Of a stretch of DNA of 31,909 bases, positions 30,188-31,909 are shown piece after piece. The stretch is from positions 1-31,909 of the IMG/VR virus record IMGVR_UViG_3300032249_001118; one strand, 5' to 3'. Position numbers and translations under genes: made by a program. This DNA comes from a virus. The notes beneath the pieces were generated by a model. It had not been told where the DNA came from, made no database searches, and was given only the letters and a program-made list of their open reading frames with translations. Positions within the stretch are counted from its first letter, which is position 1; each line of letters starts with the position of its first letter.

Positions 30188-30352
30188 TGGTGCGCCTTGC
30201 GGGTGAGTTCTAGAGAGGGTGGCGAATTTTTGCCGAGGCTGTCAATATGCAAACCGTTAATTTTACCTCGATTCGCCACGCATTGCATCCAGAACCCCGC
30301 CCAAACCGTAGTCAAAGATCACATCTTTCGCGTGCCAAAGCGGTTGTTTTAG
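30188..30352. promoter_or_regulatory. Intergenic region with inverted repeats upstream of the packaging genes
   Basis: This is the largest gap on the - strand side (165 bp). It contains a short perfect dyad AAAGAT-CAC-ATCTTT (30314-30328) and a 9-bp inverted repeat GTGGCGAAT (30219-30227) / ATTCGCCAC (30271-30279). No convincing -35/-10 pair was found (TTGACA occurs on the - strand near 30237-30242 but lacks a matched -10). Being just before the packaging operon, it could hold the late promoter with its operator, or the cos/pac recognition site; none is proven. Confidence 0.4.
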
Positions 30353-30718
30353 CTAGCGTCGCTTGGCAAGGATTTCGAGCTTCTCTGGTGTGCCCGGCAT
30401 CGCCTCGGTTGGTTGGAAAGAGTCGAGGTTCTCGGGCCGGAAGTCTTTCATGTCCTCCGCTTCTTGGTTCCACTGCCGGACCAGTCGCTTGCGGATCTGT
30501 TGCTTATGCTCGGACCGGAGCATCGAGATGGCGACCCACTTACCGAAGCGGCTAGAAGCCATCCGGCCCGTTCGTGATGCGCGGATGATCTTCGCCCGCC
30601 CATTGTCCACCTCTGTGACACGAACCGCGACAGACCGAAAGTAGAGAATCAGGCCGGGTTTGACTTCCATGCTTAACCACGTGCGATCCGGTGCACGCTC
30701 CAAAACGATAGATGCCAA
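30353..30718 (-). CDS. Unknown small protein with PGTPEKLEIL tail (121 aa)
   Basis: TTG at 30718 lies two bases after the previous TAG, with GGGG seven bases upstream. The first ~50 residues are beta-rich (MEVKPGLILYFRSVAVRVTEVDN, AKIIRASRTGRM), like a small beta barrel. The middle is basic and helical (MLRSEHKQQIRKRLVRQWNQ). The end AMPGTPEKLEILAKRR resembles a 'PGT.EK...L..R' motif seen, as I recall, in many small planctomycete proteins. The protein may bind nucleic acid; that is a guess from its basic character. Confidence 0.55.
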   Translation of the reverse strand: MASIVLERAPDRTWLSMEVKPGLILYFRSVAVRVTEVDNGRAKIIRASRTGRMASSRFGKWVAISMLRSEHKQQIRKRLVRQWNQEAEDMKDFRPENLDSFQPTEAMPGTPEKLEILAKRR

Positions 30719-30720
30719 AG

Positions 30721-30951
30721 CTATTCCCCACCTCGCAACCGACTAACGCGGTACTCGGTAACCCGCTCCACGGTCAGTGTATGGATTACTTCCGGTTCGG
30801 ATTCGTCGCGGACTTGGATCACATCACCATCGTCCGCAAAGATGTAAGCGTATTCGATTGCTGCCTTTTGAAATGTCACAGCACCAAAACCAATCCACGT
30901 TCCGGAATCTGGTTTTCTCGCCTGCCTGTTCATCGTGCCTTGCCCGCTCAT
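30721..30951 (-). CDS. Unknown small beta-rich protein (76 aa)
   Basis: ATG at 30951 has GAGG six bases upstream, within the end of the zinc-ribbon gene's leader spacing. The N-terminus is basic (MNRQARKPDSG), the rest beta-rich (TWIGFGAVTFQKAAIEYAYIF, GDVIQVRDESEPEVIHTLTV, RVTEYRVSRLRGG). It has no Cys and no membrane segment. The neighbours are equally small unknown genes of the pre-packaging cluster. No function can be given. Confidence 0.5.
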   Translation of the reverse strand: MSGQGTMNRQARKPDSGTWIGFGAVTFQKAAIEYAYIFADDGDVIQVRDESEPEVIHTLTVERVTEYRVSRLRGGE

Positions 30952-30954
30952 CGG

Positions 30955-31167
30955 TTACCTCATCACTTTCTTCTGTCTTGACTGCTTCCACTCAACAAGA
31001 ACCTTTTTTCGCTTTGCTTCGTGCAATCGATTGATTGCCATCGCAAGTTTACGAAGCCGGTTCGATAAATCATTGACACACGAATTGCAGCACTCGTGCC
31101 CGCCGTAGTCTTTCGTAAGCGTTTCCGTCTCTCGCGTTTTGCGTCCGCAGTTGTCGCAGATTCTCAT
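30955..31167 (-). CDS. Small zinc-ribbon protein (70 aa)
   Basis: An N-terminal C4 zinc-binding module is visible: CDNC (residues 4-7), then HECCNSC at about 24-30, giving C-x2-C and C-x2-C pairs 20 residues apart. The remainder is a basic helix (LSNRLRKLAMAINRLHEAKR, VLVEWKQSRQKKVMR). Such proteins often bind DNA or RNA, for instance as small phage regulators. The ATG overlaps the next gene's stop region (ATGA, 31164-31167). Role in this phage is unknown. Confidence 0.6.
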   Translation of the reverse strand: MRICDNCGRKTRETETLTKDYGGHECCNSCVNDLSNRLRKLAMAINRLHEAKRKKVLVEWKQSRQKKVMR

Positions 31168-31385
31168 TTATCAACCTCTCGATAAACCTTATCGCCAACT
31201 ACGATTGTGTGTTCATCGAGTCGGTATGTTTTGCCGCTGTGTCGAATCTCAACTTTAGGTGAGCTAAACCCGACGTATAAGACAGCGGCCCACAACACCA
31301 GTATCGGCGATAAGAACAGGGATATCGCAAACAGTGGCGTTGACCACTTCAAAACCTCCCAGGCGTACGTTATGTGCCTGTTCAT
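31164..31385 (-). CDS. Small two-domain membrane protein (73 aa)
   Basis: ATG at 31385 has AGAGG four bases upstream. Residues about 14-38 form one hydrophobic segment (STPLFAISLFLSPILVLWAAV), then a short beta-type polar domain (PKVEIRHSGKTYRLDEHTIVV, GDKVYREVDK). It has 4-base overlap with the zinc-ribbon gene. No family recognised; the C-terminal domain might be a small extracytoplasmic or cytoplasmic beta unit. Confidence 0.5.
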   Translation of the reverse strand: MNRHITYAWEVLKWSTPLFAISLFLSPILVLWAAVLYVGFSSPKVEIRHSGKTYRLDEHTIVVGDKVYREVDK

Positions 31386-31402
31386 CGTGCCTCTACTCCT
31401 TG

Positions 31403-31618
31403 CTACTCCACCGCCTCAACGCGGACTTCGCTATCAACCAAGCCAGCAAACACCATTGCTTTCTCAACGGTGCAGGACAGGTTTGCAGCCTGCATTGCCG
31501 CATCATGGTCATTGATTTGCACTGCCGTTTTACACATCCAATTCAAAACCCGAAGCAACTTGCCGACTGGCACTTCGCTGTATATCAGTTCGGCTTGCTT
31601 CGTTTCTTCGCGGGTCAT
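31403..31618 (-). CDS. Unknown small helical protein (71 aa)
   Basis: ATG at 31618 overlaps the TGA of the upstream gene; a GTG at 31621 is possible as well. The product is helical (REETKQAELIYSEVPVGKLL, NDHDAAMQAANLSCTVEKAM), with two Cys and no membrane segment. It is part of the small-gene cluster before the packaging genes. No function recognised. Confidence 0.5.
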   Translation of the reverse strand: MTREETKQAELIYSEVPVGKLLRVLNWMCKTAVQINDHDAAMQAANLSCTVEKAMVFAGLVDSEVRVEAVE

Positions 31619-31872
31619 CACCCCCCCTTCGCTTTCTTGATCGCTGCTTTCACCTGTTCAAATACAACCTGATCGCTCCAAGGTCGCGGCTGTCCTTCAA
31701 GCATCCACAACTTGAATAGCTCACACGCCGCCAGCAACTCCGGGACGGCTGCGATGAGCTTGGCGTGAGTTTGTTCGCAGACGCAAACCATTTTGTCGCC
31801 GTTGCGAACATGCAGCAGGCCTGGGTTCATTCCGGGTTCAATCGTCCACGGCCCTTCGCTATGCCCGCTCAT
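31618..31872 (-). CDS. Small phage protein of the 'GPWTI...AKLIAAVPELLAA' type (84 aa)
   Basis: The pattern is common in tailed phages: GPWTIEPGMNPGLLHVRNGD, MVCVCEQTHAKLIAAVPELLAACELFKLW. Typical members read tPGpW...iaeV...n..NArLIAaaPeLLeAL. Their function is unknown, though they are commonly carried in early or accessory regions. The 84-residue length is normal. ATG at 31872 has GGAG upstream and overlaps the stop of the partial gene at the window edge. Confidence 0.75.
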   Translation of the reverse strand: MSGHSEGPWTIEPGMNPGLLHVRNGDKMVCVCEQTHAKLIAAVPELLAACELFKLWMLEGQPRPWSDQVVFEQVKAAIKKAKGG

Positions 31873-31909
31873 TCGCTCCGCTCCTGTTCTGCCGCATTCA
31901 ACTGATGCA
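31869..31909 (-). CDS. 3' end of a further upstream gene (partial)
   Basis: A frame open from the window edge ends HQLNAAEQERSE and TGA at 31871-31869, overlapping the next ATG by 4 bases (ATGA), the same junction type as in the rest of the operon. Only 12 codons are visible, so nothing can be said about its product. Confidence 0.35.
   Translation of the reverse strand, partial: HQLNAAEQERSE

Noticed and set aside
30091-30315. 74-codon - strand frame overlapping the tail-anchored protein gene
   Set aside because: No ribosome site, unusual residue make-up, and half of it lies within another gene; more likely chance.

Overview
The window reads as most of the late (structural) half of a tailed, siphovirus-type temperate phage or prophage. 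The likely host is a planctomycete. That guess rests on the style of the recombinase tail at the left edge (HRLR, then LDHTDRRTTANYLDPRI), the small exported Cys-tailed protein at 24005-24316 and the PGTPEKLEIL tail of the protein at 30353-30718; it is an inference, not a database result. No tRNA, rRNA, CRISPR array or insertion sequence was seen.

Layout. The left edge (1-695, + strand) holds the 3' end of a tyrosine recombinase, a short block of ~11-bp repeats and two translationally coupled small membrane proteins. Everything from 663 to the right edge is on the - strand and is transcribed right to left. In transcription order: a cluster of small unknown genes (31909-30353); a 165-bp intergenic stretch with inverted repeats (30352-30188); a packaging block (small membrane protein, small-terminase candidate, large terminase, HTH protein, portal; 30187-26303); an intrinsic terminator (26294-26235); a dense run of small membrane and lysis-type genes around a papain-like cysteine peptidase (26221-23289); a fibre/adhesin block with a tail fibre, three tandem glycine-rich paralogues and a DUF4376 protein (23289-18323); the head block (beta-rich protein, MuF-like minor head protein, protease-scaffold, candidate decoration protein, major capsid protein; 18311-13837); a second terminator (13811-13770); connector and tail-completion genes (13740-11883); tail tube, frameshifted tail chaperone pair, tape measure, tail-tip proteins (11879-2250); and finally a GT4 glycosyltransferase coupled to a methyltransferase-like gene (2242-663).

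How it fits together. Terminase and portal load DNA into a head built from the major capsid protein with its fused protease/scaffold. The 88-, 108-, 147- and 153-residue products look like the head-tail interface. The tail tube protein, chaperones G and GT and the tape measure build a long tail. The 244-, 842-, 560- and 389-residue proteins should form the tail tip.

The most interesting points are: a textbook -1 frameshift signal (A AAA AAC, stop codon, stem-loop) joining the tail chaperone to a zinc-ribbon extension; a lysis-plus-adhesin island placed between portal and MuF rather than at the end of the tail genes, and set off by a terminator; a C1-type (papain) peptidase where an endolysin would be expected; three tandem glycine-rich adhesin-like genes; and nested 29- and 34-codon membrane micro-ORFs. 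Functions of the small proteins are mostly unknown and are given as such.
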